From Planctomycetota bacterium (GTDB lineage Bacteria; Planctomycetota; UBA8108; JACQVS01): a stretch of DNA of 61,923 nucleotides. Every line of letters starts with the position of its first letter. Position 1 is the stretch's first letter. The notes beneath the pieces are model-generated. The model ran no database searches. It was not told the origin of the DNA and saw nothing but the letters and a program-made list of their open reading frames with translations. The stretch spans positions 1-61,923 of the forward strand of contig JANQLS010000188.1 of NCBI GenBank assembly GCA_028280485.1. Reading direction: 5' to 3'. Position numbers and translations under genes: made by a program. Positions 39,544 to 48,131 of the stretch are shown here, in pieces.

Positions 39544-40503
39544 TTAAAATCGGGCTTTTGGAACAAGCTTTTTAATCTTGTCTTTAGGGGACTTCGTCAT
39601 GTCCCAGGCGACGAGCCATTCGGCCCCAGTTCTTTTGAATCCGAGAAGGCCGATGAGGCGTTGTTCTAAATCTGGAAGGTGAGCGGCACCGTAGAAAATA
39701 CCAATTTTACGTTTTCCCTTTTTAAGACTCTTTTCTAACACTTCGATGGCGACCTTGTTTCGCTCGGTTAAAAGCACAGATCCCTTTTCGCCTTCTAAAA
39801 GTTCGTTCGCCGAATCGATATCTTGAAGCTGCTTCGCCATGACTTTTTTGAGTTCTAAGGACTTATCCTTCTTTAAGAAGATTCTGATCAAATCGAACAG
39901 GGTGATTTGAGCGGAGGTCTTTCCTTGAGCCTGACGAGCGGCTTCTTGTTTCATGCTCTTCATCATCATCGCCAAGAGTGACTCGCCCCGTTCTTTTGAC
40001 TTTTTGAAGAACGTTTCGGGGTCCATGTCCGCGTGTACAAAATTCTTGGGTGAGTAATCGACCTCTTCCAGCTGGAATGCAAGGGCCATGCTACGCTTCA
40101 TCCAAAGCTGTATGCCGCTGACGCCACTGGTTGCACGTGCTTTTTTCTTTCCCGGTGGGGGGGGCGGTTCCCCGTCGCTCACCAATTCGTAGAGTAAGGC
40201 ATCGTACTTCTTGAACTTCTCATTCAAGATTTTGTAGTAACTCTTCTCCCCGATGTGGACGACTCCGATGAGGTCACAGATCGTACCGTCAGGCCTTTCG
40301 TAGCGAACAATAGATGTCTGGAGCTGTGAGTTATCACCATCGACGACATGCCTTAAGAAGTGACGACCCGGGGGGCGCTTCGAAAGGGATTTTTTCTCTT
40401 TAAGCTTCGAGGTCTTTTCGGTGCTGAGGCCGGGGCTTACCAAAAGAGTGTGGATGGTTAAAGCCATGAGGGCGAAGCTGAGTGTGAGACGAATGATCTT
40501 CAT
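39544..40503 (-). CDS. Secreted TraB/Tiki-like protein
   Basis: A 319-residue protein with an N-terminal signal peptide (IIRLTLSFALMALTIHTLLV). Two motifs of the TraB/GumN/Tiki superfamily of putative metalloproteases are visible: DLIGVVHIGEKSYYK with DALLYELV (the first GxxH plus acidic segment), and GIFYGAAHLPDLEQRL (the second GxxH) near the C-terminus. A basic Pro-rich insert (GEPPPPPGKKKARATSG) splits the first part. In other bacteria such proteins are predicted proteases or regulators; activity is not established for this branch. It is a single gene with its own terminator at 39464-39507. Confidence 0.82.
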   Translation of the reverse strand: MKIIRLTLSFALMALTIHTLLVSPGLSTEKTSKLKEKKSLSKRPPGRHFLRHVVDGDNSQLQTSIVRYERPDGTICDLIGVVHIGEKSYYKILNEKFKKYDALLYELVSDGEPPPPPGKKKARATSGVSGIQLWMKRSMALAFQLEEVDYSPKNFVHADMDPETFFKKSKERGESLLAMMMKSMKQEAARQAQGKTSAQITLFDLIRIFLKKDKSLELKKVMAKQLQDIDSANELLEGEKGSVLLTERNKVAIEVLEKSLKKGKRKIGIFYGAAHLPDLEQRLIGLLGFKRTGAEWLVAWDMTKSPKDKIKKLVPKARF

Positions 40504-40568
40504 GTTTTTCCTCTGAGTTCTCAGGGACCGAAATCGTTGATGTTCTTTCAGTGTTTTCTAATCAACAA

Positions 40569-40759
40569 ACAAATTAGTTCCTGTTGCAACAGGAACTAAG
40601 CCGAGTTGGTATCAACTCGGCCGCGAACATAGGCTCTACGAGCCTACGTTTAGCGGAGTGAAAGCAAATCATAGATTTGCTGGAACGGTTGAAGCGAGCT
40701 CCGAAGGAGCTTGTTTCAACAAAAACAAATTAGTTCCTGTTGAATCAACAAGGACTAAT
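40569..40759. repeat. Multi-hairpin repeat array, copy 1
   Basis: About 190 bp made of consecutive hairpins: TAGTTCCTGTTG/CAACAGGAACTA (40575-40598), CCGAGTTG/CAACTCGG (40601-40620), TAGGCTC/GAGCCTA (around 40630-40646), AGCAAATC/GATTTGCT (40663-40681), GCTCC/GGAGC nested inside GTTGAA/TTCAAC (40688-40720), and a last imperfect one at 40728-40759. An 18-bp direct repeat, ACAAATTAGTTCCTGTTG, occurs at 40569-40586 and 40725-40742. The whole array recurs in inverse orientation at 42217-42416, on the other side of ribB. Confidence 0.85.
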
Positions 40760-40765
40760 TGAGGG

Positions 40766-41905
40766 TCAATCTTCAAGGGGGGTTTGATCGACAACCTCTA
40801 AATCGTAGCCATCGAAGATAAAATCTTCGGTCGGCTTAGGATGGTTCGTTAAGAGACGAATTTTTCCGAGACCGAGATCCTTTAGAATTTGAATTCCCAC
40901 TCCGTAGTCTCGGATATCCGTAGAGCTCGACTCTGCGTGCTGGTACGGAGAGTTATCGTTGGCCGCAGTGGAAAGCTCCGTTTTGATCCAATGTTTGAGA
41001 TCGCAACCGGCATCGGCTCTAGGTAAATAGACTAAGGCTCCCGCGCCTTCTTTCGCAATTCTTGCTAATGATTTACGAATTCTTTGCGATTCACCTCCGC
41101 GAATCGAATTGAGCGCTTCGCAGGTAAAGCACGATGCATGCATTCTAACTAAGGGAGCGTCCGATTTGGCTAAATCCCCCAAAATTAATGCGAAGGGTTC
41201 TTGCTGCTCATACTTCACATCGTAAGAAATCAGCGTGAATTCTCCCTCTTGAGTGGGGAATTGGCACGTGGATTGACGCGCGACCAGTTTTTCGTGACGC
41301 CGACGGTATTTGATCAATTCTTCGATCGAAATGATCGGGCAGTCAAATTCTTTCGATATTTCGAGGAGCCGGTCTCGGCGGGCCATCTGGCCGTCGGTAT
41401 CCATGATTTCGCAGAGAAGCCCCATGGGTTGGAGCCCTGCCATGCGAGCGAGGTCACACGCGGCTTCGGTGTGCCCAGCGCGGCGGAGGACGCCTCCGCC
41501 CTGCGAGATAATCGGAAACATGTGTCCGGGTCGGGCGAGGTCTTCGGGCTTACTCTGAGCCTTTGCGAGGGTCTGGACGGTCAGGGCTCGTTCCTGGGCT
41601 GAGATGCCGGTGGTGCAAGCCGTGGCGTCGACCGAAACCGTGAAGGCCGTCTTGTGGAGCGAGGTGTTGTCTTCGCAGGCGGCTTGTAGTTTCAAGCGTT
41701 CAGCGACTTCTTCCAGAATGGGCACACAGATCAATCCGCGCCCGTGAGTTGCCATAAAGTTGATCATCTCGGGGGTCACCTTGTCGGCGGCCGCGATGAA
41801 ATCGCCCTCGTTTTCTCGATCCTCATCATCGACGACGATGACGACGCGCCCCTCACTGATGGCGTTGATGGCGCTTTTAATGTTGCGAAAATTGTCAGAA
41901 GACAT
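40766..41905 (-). CDS. ribB: 3,4-dihydroxy-2-butanone-4-phosphate synthase with a degenerate GTP cyclohydrolase II domain
   Basis: The RibB half (residues ~10-205) is complete: VVDDEDRENEGDFIAA, INFMATHGRGLIC, TGISAQERALTVQTL, RPGHMFPI and GHTEAACDLARMAG, so it should make the four-carbon unit of riboflavin from ribulose 5-phosphate. The C-terminal half aligns to RibA but has lost the catalytic site: the zinc motif SLRCDCG reads SIRGGES, and EGRGIGL reads ADAGCDL, while HASC and DIRDYGVGIQILKDLG remain. It therefore looks like the RibBX type, in which the second half is not a working GTP cyclohydrolase. The frame starts at 41950, but the ATG at 41905 fits family alignments better. It stands alone between two inverted copies of a hairpin repeat. 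Confidence 0.88.
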   Translation of the reverse strand: MSSDNFRNIKSAINAISEGRVVIVVDDEDRENEGDFIAAADKVTPEMINFMATHGRGLICVPILEEVAERLKLQAACEDNTSLHKTAFTVSVDATACTTGISAQERALTVQTLAKAQSKPEDLARPGHMFPIISQGGGVLRRAGHTEAACDLARMAGLQPMGLLCEIMDTDGQMARRDRLLEISKEFDCPIISIEELIKYRRRHEKLVARQSTCQFPTQEGEFTLISYDVKYEQQEPFALILGDLAKSDAPLVRMHASCFTCEALNSIRGGESQRIRKSLARIAKEGAGALVYLPRADAGCDLKHWIKTELSTAANDNSPYQHAESSSTDIRDYGVGIQILKDLGLGKIRLLTNHPKPTEDFIFDGYDLEVVDQTPLED

Positions 41906-42476
41906 AGTTAATTTTAGAGTGTGGTAGTTAGGTGTTTCGGGCTCAATCATAAGTCGACTCGAGGACCCAGGATCCTGTATGAAGCCTCTGATTTTAAACC
42001 CAGCTTTTAAACTCTGTTTTAGGGCTCAGATTATCGGGACGTCGAGACGAGAGAATCCCTCATCTTAAAATCGGTTGTTAAGCTCCGCAAGCTTAGAGCG
42101 GAATCCTGACTCATTTATGAAGAAAAAGCTAATATTACGAAAACTTTGGAATAAATCTTTCAGTTCTTTTCCAAGAATTACTAAGCTGACAGGATTAGAG
42201 GGGCATTACCCGCTCTAATTAGTTTATGTTGAATCTTTCTCCTTCGGAGGCAGCTTCAACCGTTCCAGCAAATCATAGATTTGCTTACTCTCCGCTAAAT
42301 GTAGACTCTACGAGCCTACACAGCACTGATGGAATAAAGACCTAGAGGTCTTTATTCGCGGCCGAGTTGATCCCAACTCGGCTTAGTTCCTGTTTAATCA
42401 ACAGGAACTAATTAGCTATCTCACTCATTTCAACTGAACTTACCAAAAATCAAAGCAGACTCGAGCCTCTTTTCTC
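41906..42476. other. Divergent intergenic region between ribB and hpnA
   Basis: 571 bp holding, near ribB, its promoter region and, near hpnA, the multi-hairpin copy 2. No FMN riboswitch was recognised upstream of ribB (the expected conserved G-rich boxes are not seen). No small gene is called. Confidence 0.5.
42217..42416. repeat. Multi-hairpin repeat array, copy 2 (inverted)
   Basis: The reverse-complement order of the array at 40569-40759: CTAATTAG end, TCTCC/GGAGG hairpin, CAACCGTTCCAGCAAATC with AGATTTGCT, the AGACTC/GAGCCT hairpin, CCGAGTTG/CAACTCGG and TTAGTTCCTG/CAGGAACTAA. It has one extra hairpin, GGAATAAAGACC/GGTCTTTATTC (42331-42357), absent from copy 1. It is about 200 bp long. 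Confidence 0.85.
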
Positions 42477-43553
42477 ATGGCGAATGTTTTTATCACCGGA
42501 GCAACTGGATTTATCGGGGGAAGCGTCCTCCGAGAGCTTCTAGATTCCGGTGACCACGTTCGTGCCCTCGTTAGGCCTGGAAGTGAATTGAACCTAAGCG
42601 ATGATTGCAGAGGGGCCGAAAATCTTGAGGTCGTCGAGGGAGATCTTCTCAATTCGAGCCGTTTCCAAGAAAAGTTAGAGGGCTGCGAGATCCTCTATCA
42701 TATCGCCGGTCGATACTCGCTTTGGAATCCTGACCCCTCTGAGATCTACGAAGTCAATGTCGAGGGTACTCGGCGTTTGCTGGATGCTGCTCTTGAGAGC
42801 CAGGTTCGTCGAGTGGTTCACACGACGACGGTGGGAACGTTGAGAGTGACACCCGATCTATCCTCGACGAGTGAAGCGGATTTGGTCGACTTGACGGATT
42901 TACGTGGGCACTACAAGCGATCGAAATGGCAGTCGGAACATCTCACCTTGAGCTATCAAGAGCGAGGCTTGGAAGTCGTTGTCGTTCAACCGAGTGTTCC
43001 GATTGGTGAGCGCGATATCAAACCTACTCCTACGGGAGAGATGATCCTGGAGTTTCTCAAAGGTCGAGTTCCCGCTTATACCGATACAGGATTGAATCTC
43101 GTTCCGGTTGAAGACTGCGCGAGGGGCCACCTTTTAGCCGCTCAACGAGGGAGATCGGGGGAGCGCTATATATTGGGGGGAGAAAATATTGAACTCAAAG
43201 CTCTCTACCAAATTCTTTCGGAGTTGACCGGGATCAGTCCACCGCGTTGGCGTATGCCCTGTTGGTTATTAGCACCCATCGCTGAAGTCGAAGGGGCGTG
43301 GGCGAGAAGAAGGGGGAGCATTCCGCGAGTTCCTTGGGAAGCGATCGAGATGGCGAAGTACAAGATGTTCTTCAGTAGCGAAAAGGCAAAAAAAGAACTC
43401 GGGTACACCTGGGGAGATATCCGGACGGCACTCATTCGCTCAGTTCTTTGGTTCTATAAAAATGGCTATGCCAAGCCTCTCGATGAAGGGAAGATCGACT
43501 ATCTTTCCAGCCTGATTCAACCTTCCGATTTGTACTGTGATGCCTCGTCCTGA
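42477..43553 (+). CDS. hpnA: Hopanoid-associated NAD-dependent sugar epimerase
   Basis: An extended SDR protein: the Rossmann glycine motif GATGFIGGS (residues ~8-16), active-site YKRSK (Tyr146, Lys150) and the pattern VEGTRRLLDAALESQVRRVVHTTT match HpnA, the sugar epimerase encoded in hopanoid clusters. Its substrate is thought to be a hopanoid-linked or nucleotide sugar. Length 358 is slightly above usual (~330). Its last 17 bp overlap hpnN, showing translational coupling, and other hopanoid genes (shc, hpnG) lie about 8-11 kb away. Confidence 0.85.
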   Translation: MANVFITGATGFIGGSVLRELLDSGDHVRALVRPGSELNLSDDCRGAENLEVVEGDLLNSSRFQEKLEGCEILYHIAGRYSLWNPDPSEIYEVNVEGTRRLLDAALESQVRRVVHTTTVGTLRVTPDLSSTSEADLVDLTDLRGHYKRSKWQSEHLTLSYQERGLEVVVVQPSVPIGERDIKPTPTGEMILEFLKGRVPAYTDTGLNLVPVEDCARGHLLAAQRGRSGERYILGGENIELKALYQILSELTGISPPRWRMPCWLLAPIAEVEGAWARRRGSIPRVPWEAIEMAKYKMFFSSEKAKKELGYTWGDIRTALIRSVLWFYKNGYAKPLDEGKIDYLSSLIQPSDLYCDASS

Positions 43554-46377
43554 TCCCCTAATCGATCGAATTTTAAATTCTATTGCTACCTGTGTTGTGG
43601 CGAAGCCCAAAGTTTGGGTCTCGATTGCGATTTTCGCTGCGATCCTTTCAGGGGTTTACGCTTTCCTTTTCCTGGAGATGGATACCGATCAAAATGATTT
43701 GGTCTCCAATGAATTAGAATACAACAAAAGATACCTGAGTTATCTGGAAGAGTTCGGTGATCAAGAGCACCTCTTCGTGGTGATCCAAACGGACGATATC
43801 GACCTCGGTAAAAAGATTGCGCGGGAAGTCTCTGATAAAATAAAACCCCTCATCGAAGCCGGCGATGTAGAAGAATGTCTCTACCGTCTCGATCTATCGG
43901 GAATTGATAAAAATTCGCTCTTACTTTTAGACCCTCAGTTAGTCGAAGCCTTAACCACTGAGGCGATCGCTCAACGGGAAGTTCTCCAGGCGCTTCTCGC
44001 GAATGATCAGGGACTCACGGGATTTATCAGTGCTATTCATAGCCTGATGAAAGTTGAGGGGGCTCCGAATGAACAAGAGGCCTCAAAATTTGAGTTAGGT
44101 TTGAATTTATTGAACCAGCTCTTAGAAGCGATGCGAGACGCGGTTAAGGGGAAAAGTCCCGGTTCCGCCCAAGGTGAAAGCTCTGAGGGCTTATCCTCAC
44201 TTCTTCAAAATCCTCAATTCCAATCGCTTCTTCAGCGCGATCCCTGGAAGGATCTGATCGATCCCAATTTTCTCATTCAAGCTTCTGCCGATGGTTACTT
44301 CTTCTTCGGCGATCTCTGCTTCGTGATGATCATGCCTTCTAAAGATTACGAGACTTTGGAAGTCATCCGGGAGCCCCTTCGAAAAATCCGTGAAATTCTC
44401 GCTAGTGTTCGAACTCAATATCCCGATGTGCCCATCGGATTGACGGGACGCCCCGTCTTACAAGCCGATGAAATGATGACGACTGAAAAGGATATGACCT
44501 TGGCGTCGATCATCGCACTCGGTGCCGTTCTCCTCCTTTTTATGCTCTTTTTCAAAGCGGTGAGACGGCCGATCCTGACGGGTTGCGTGCTCTTAATCGG
44601 CTTGGGAATCACCTTCGGTCTGGTGACTTTATTCGTAGGGCATCTCAATTTACTATCGATGGTCTTCGCCGTGATGCTCGTCAGTTTAGGGACTGATTTT
44701 GGGGTTCACATCATCGCTCGTTACCAAGAAGAACTCGCTTCGGGGAAGTCGATTTACGATGCTCTCCTCGCCGCTCAAGTTCATGCGGGTAGAAGTAATC
44801 TCACCGGAGCGACAACGACGGCCGCAGCTTTTTATACGACTTTGCTGATCGATTTTAAGGGCCTCGCTGAACTCGGATTCATCGCCGGGACCGGAGTCTT
44901 GGTTTGCATGTTGGTGATGAACTTTATCTTGCCAGCAGTGGTTCTACTCGTCGATCAGCGAGCCCTTCCAAAGCAACTGGCTCCTATCAAAATGTCTTTC
45001 TTAAAGCCGGTGTGTCAAAATCCTGTCGATATTTTGGGCTTCTTTATCGCGATGATCCTGCTCGGAGTCGGAGGGCTCTGGAGTGTGCGGTTCAACTCCA
45101 ATCTTTTAGAGTTACAGGCAGAGGATTTAGATTCGGTTCAGTACGAAAAGATCATCACTCAAAATGAAGGTATTAAAACCTGGTATGCTACTTATCTGGT
45201 GGACGATCTGGAGTCATTGAAAAAGTTAGTCGCTGAGCTCAAGAAACCGGAATACGCATCCGTCATCCAAAGTGTGGAAACCGTTTTTGATACCGTCCCT
45301 CTCGATCAAGAGGCTCGAAAAGCGAAGGTTGAAAACCTGGCAACGGCATTAAGAGCAGGGCAAGAAAAATTAAGCTTACAGCCCTTACCGAAGGAACTCT
45401 CGTTAGAGGATCTGAGCTTAGCTTTAGAAGATCTCTTAGATCGATTAGAGGGATATTTGAGCGGAGCCCTGAGAGCGGGGCAGAAGGAAGCTCAAGTTTT
45501 AGAGCGCCCGATCGATTTGATCGATGAACTCATGGAGGCGATGGAAGAAGAGGCTCAAGCTCAAGAGAGACTACGTCAATTTGAGAAGAACGGATTCGAA
45601 TGGATTTCCGGTATCCTTTCCGGATTGACTCCCTTTTTAACTCCCACCCAAATTCAATTTGAAGATCTCGACCCTTTTCTTCGTCAAAGATTGAAATCTG
45701 AAAATTCTGGGCGATATATCGCCTACGCCTATCCGGCGAAGGATATTTGGCAAGAAGATCACATGGAGGAATTCATTCGAGTGACTGAAAGCATCGACCC
45801 CGAGGTGACAGGAGTGCCCGCTCAAGTCTTCCATTCGACTTTAGCGATGAAGCATGGATTTTTGTTGGCGGCGCTCTATTCCTTGATCGCCGTGGTGATC
45901 TTGATCGGTTTCGATTTTAAGAATGTGCTTTATACCGTGCTCGCCTTGATTCCCGTTGTGGTAGGAATGTTTATCACTTTAGAATGGATGCCTCGTGTCG
46001 GTTTGGATTTCAATTTGGCGAATTTCTTCGCGATTCCCATCATCATCGGGACTGGAATCAATGGAGGAGTTCACTTTATTCATAGGTACCGTGAACTGAC
46101 GGAATCCCAGAAAGCAAACGGAGAAAAATCTTCGGTCTGGTTGAGGGCAACCCAAGTCGCGACTTCCAGCACGGGAACTTCTGTTGTGCTCAGTGAACTG
46201 ATTACCGCTGTTGCCCTGGGGATGCTTCTCATCGCGCACCACAAAGGAATGGCGAGTTTAGGTGGCCTTTTGGTTTTAGGCTGTCTCTCCTGTCTCTTTG
46301 CGAGTTTATTTATTCTGCTTCCACTATTAAGCTTACTTCAAAAGTACCAAGAGTCTAAAAATGAGAATCTCTCCTAA
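43540..46377 (+). CDS. hpnN: Hopanoid RND/MMPL-family transporter
   Basis: An RND-superfamily exporter of 945 residues, the family called HpnN that carries hopanoids to the outer membrane. The two-half architecture is visible: TM1 (VWVSIAIFAAILSGVYAFLF), a large periplasmic loop, five TMs around residues ~300-470 with LVSLGTDFGVHIIARY (~385), then a second half beginning FFIAMILLGVGGL and ending with TMs around FFAIPIIIGTGINGGVHFIH (~830). The GTDFG/GTGING motifs are typical of RND membrane cores. The first coil-rich loop and the acidic central part (~600-680) make it longer than common HpnN. It overlaps both hpnA and the next gene by about 17 bp. Confidence 0.85.
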   Translation: MPRPDPLIDRILNSIATCVVAKPKVWVSIAIFAAILSGVYAFLFLEMDTDQNDLVSNELEYNKRYLSYLEEFGDQEHLFVVIQTDDIDLGKKIAREVSDKIKPLIEAGDVEECLYRLDLSGIDKNSLLLLDPQLVEALTTEAIAQREVLQALLANDQGLTGFISAIHSLMKVEGAPNEQEASKFELGLNLLNQLLEAMRDAVKGKSPGSAQGESSEGLSSLLQNPQFQSLLQRDPWKDLIDPNFLIQASADGYFFFGDLCFVMIMPSKDYETLEVIREPLRKIREILASVRTQYPDVPIGLTGRPVLQADEMMTTEKDMTLASIIALGAVLLLFMLFFKAVRRPILTGCVLLIGLGITFGLVTLFVGHLNLLSMVFAVMLVSLGTDFGVHIIARYQEELASGKSIYDALLAAQVHAGRSNLTGATTTAAAFYTTLLIDFKGLAELGFIAGTGVLVCMLVMNFILPAVVLLVDQRALPKQLAPIKMSFLKPVCQNPVDILGFFIAMILLGVGGLWSVRFNSNLLELQAEDLDSVQYEKIITQNEGIKTWYATYLVDDLESLKKLVAELKKPEYASVIQSVETVFDTVPLDQEARKAKVENLATALRAGQEKLSLQPLPKELSLEDLSLALEDLLDRLEGYLSGALRAGQKEAQVLERPIDLIDELMEAMEEEAQAQERLRQFEKNGFEWISGILSGLTPFLTPTQIQFEDLDPFLRQRLKSENSGRYIAYAYPAKDIWQEDHMEEFIRVTESIDPEVTGVPAQVFHSTLAMKHGFLLAALYSLIAVVILIGFDFKNVLYTVLALIPVVVGMFITLEWMPRVGLDFNLANFFAIPIIIGTGINGGVHFIHRYRELTESQKANGEKSSVWLRATQVATSSTGTSVVLSELITAVALGMLLIAHHKGMASLGGLLVLGCLSCLFASLFILLPLLSLLQKYQESKNENLS

Positions 46378-47227
46378 GACCTTCACTCAACTGATTGTCA
46401 TTTTGTTTGCGGTTTCTCCGTTTTCTCAGGCGGAAGATTTTATTCTGATTCAACCGGGTTATCCCGGTTCAAGTGTTGAAGCCCAACCCTTCGTAAAGAA
46501 ATTTCAAAAGACTTTAGAAGTCACCGCAAAGATTAAATTAGCTCACGGTGCATATCACAATAATGAAGAAGAAGCACTTAAAGCCTTGAAGGCAAAGCCT
46601 GCGAAATTGGGAATTCTCAGTTTGGGGATGTACTTTAAGTACCAAGAAAAATTTAAGCTCACTCCCTTAGCTTGGAGTCAACCAGGGGCCAAGTTTTATC
46701 TCTTGGTTCGAGATGGAGATGTGAAGTCCCTCGAAGAGCTTAAGGGAAAGAAAATCAGTGGGACTCCCTTTTTAGAACCGGAATTTGTTAAAAGCATTTT
46801 GTTTGGTGAAAAAGATGAAAAAGGGAATCTCAAAGTATCGAATGCTCTTTATTCCAGTTGGGTGATTACCTCAGCTAAATACGCTTCGAGGGCGTTACGA
46901 TTTTTAAAACGTTCGCGTAGAGATGCCGTCTTACTTTCAGAAATCGATTATCTTGGGGCTAAGAAATTGGAATTGCTTAAGGGATTTAAAGTTCTTCATT
47001 CAACTCAGGCTTATCCTTCGGCAGTCGTCGTGAGTTTCAATGAGCAGTTGGATAAAGATCAGCAGAAGCGAGTTCAAGGAGCGTTTTTTAATCTCAGTAA
47101 AGATTCCGCCGGCAAAGAACTTTTAAAAACCATGAGTTTAAAAGAATTTAGTAAGGTCGATCCCAAAATCTTAAAAGAGTTGAAAACGAAGTTTGATGCT
47201 GAAATCAAAAAAAAGAAATCAACATAA
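46361..47227 (+). CDS. PhnD-like periplasmic binding protein
   Basis: A 288-residue protein with a signal peptide (TQLIVILFAVSPFSQAED). The rest resembles the PhnD/TRAP-type substrate-binding fold: PGYPGSSVEAQPFVKKFQKT, GILSLGMYFKYQEKF, AKFYLLVRDGDVKSLEELKG with KKISGTP, and DAVLLSEIDY. Such proteins usually deliver phosphonate-like ligands to ABC transporters, but no ABC genes follow here. It overlaps hpnN by 17 bp and lies where other clusters place hpnM-like lipid shuttles, so a hopanoid or lipid ligand is a reasonable guess. The C-terminus is Lys-rich (FDAEIKKKKST). Confidence 0.7.
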   Translation: MRISPKTFTQLIVILFAVSPFSQAEDFILIQPGYPGSSVEAQPFVKKFQKTLEVTAKIKLAHGAYHNNEEEALKALKAKPAKLGILSLGMYFKYQEKFKLTPLAWSQPGAKFYLLVRDGDVKSLEELKGKKISGTPFLEPEFVKSILFGEKDEKGNLKVSNALYSSWVITSAKYASRALRFLKRSRRDAVLLSEIDYLGAKKLELLKGFKVLHSTQAYPSAVVVSFNEQLDKDQQKRVQGAFFNLSKDSAGKELLKTMSLKEFSKVDPKILKELKTKFDAEIKKKKST

Positions 47228-47237
47228 GGGTCGGCCG

Positions 47238-48038
47238 ATGTTGAAGTGGATGATTCTTTTCTTGCTTTTTATCAGTTTTCTGCCTCTTTCGGGATGCCAT
47301 ATCTTTTGGGGAGAAGTTCCTGAGGGTTCAACGATACAGATTTCAAGAATCAGTGAAAGCAAACGTCAGGAATTGATTCGATGGGCTCAAGACAATTTCT
47401 CTGAACCGAGAGAATTAAAAAAAGTTTTAGATTCTTACCAGTACTACATTCAAACCTTTAGTGAACGAGATCAGTTCGAGTCTTTGTGGCGAGTGGCCAA
47501 TGTCTGTTCTTGGCTTGCGGAGTACCATCCAAAAGAAGACGAACGATTAGAGTACGCAAAGAAGGGTGCCGCCCTCGCCAAGGAATGCATCAATCGAGTG
47601 CCTTCTGAACCCGGGGGGCACTATTATTACGCATTAAATTTAGGTTTGATGAGTCAATTGGAGAGTGGGGGCGTCAATCGTTTGAAGCTGATGGATCAAC
47701 ACGCTAAAGAGGTGGTGAAATTAGATCCCAATTTTGAATACGCCGGTGGGCACCGATTTTTAGGAATGTTTTACTTCGAAACTTTGGATTCGTTAGCTTT
47801 TTCCCAGGGTACTTTTGAGGATGCCCTGATGCATTTAGAAAAAGCTTGTGAAATTGCGCCTGAATATGGTCTCAATCAGCTTGCATTGGCTCGCTTGTTA
47901 ATCGATGATGAAGACTTTGAGACCGCTCGTCACCATCTCAAGTTGGTGATCGAATCTCGACCTCCCACCGGCGAGAAGAAAGTTCATAAAGATTGGGTTC
48001 GTGAGGCTGAGTGTCTCATAGCCGAACTTCCTAATTGA
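47238..48038 (+). CDS. TPR lipoprotein of the hopanoid operon
   Basis: From the ATG at 47238 a 266-residue lipoprotein with lipobox PLSGC (Cys at residue 20). Its helices are of TPR type: FESLWRVANVCSWLAEYHPK, GHYYYALNLGLM, AYGLNQLALARLLIDDEDFE. The segment ERLEYAKKGAALAKECINRVP is characteristic of TPR lipoproteins that load or fold outer-membrane proteins. The earlier start at 47193 overlaps the PhnD-like gene by 35 bp and adds 15 residues before the signal sequence, so the later start is preferred. Role in hopanoid export is suggested only by position. Confidence 0.8.
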   Translation: MLKWMILFLLFISFLPLSGCHIFWGEVPEGSTIQISRISESKRQELIRWAQDNFSEPRELKKVLDSYQYYIQTFSERDQFESLWRVANVCSWLAEYHPKEDERLEYAKKGAALAKECINRVPSEPGGHYYYALNLGLMSQLESGGVNRLKLMDQHAKEVVKLDPNFEYAGGHRFLGMFYFETLDSLAFSQGTFEDALMHLEKACEIAPEYGLNQLALARLLIDDEDFETARHHLKLVIESRPPTGEKKVHKDWVREAECLIAELPN

Positions 48039-48131
48039 TGTGAGATGTTTGTCTAAAATAAACACGGGTGAATTCTAAAGCGCAAGCGCCCAATTTCTGG
48101 CGAAATTGGCAACGACAGGATTAGGTTGAAT

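Noticed and set aside
41906..42216. FMN riboswitch upstream of ribB
   Set aside because: Looked for because riboflavin genes often have one; no conserved boxes were seen.
40569..42416. Composite transposon carrying ribB
   Set aside because: The flanking arrays are inverted and large, but there is no transposase and no target duplication was found, so only the repeat structure is claimed.
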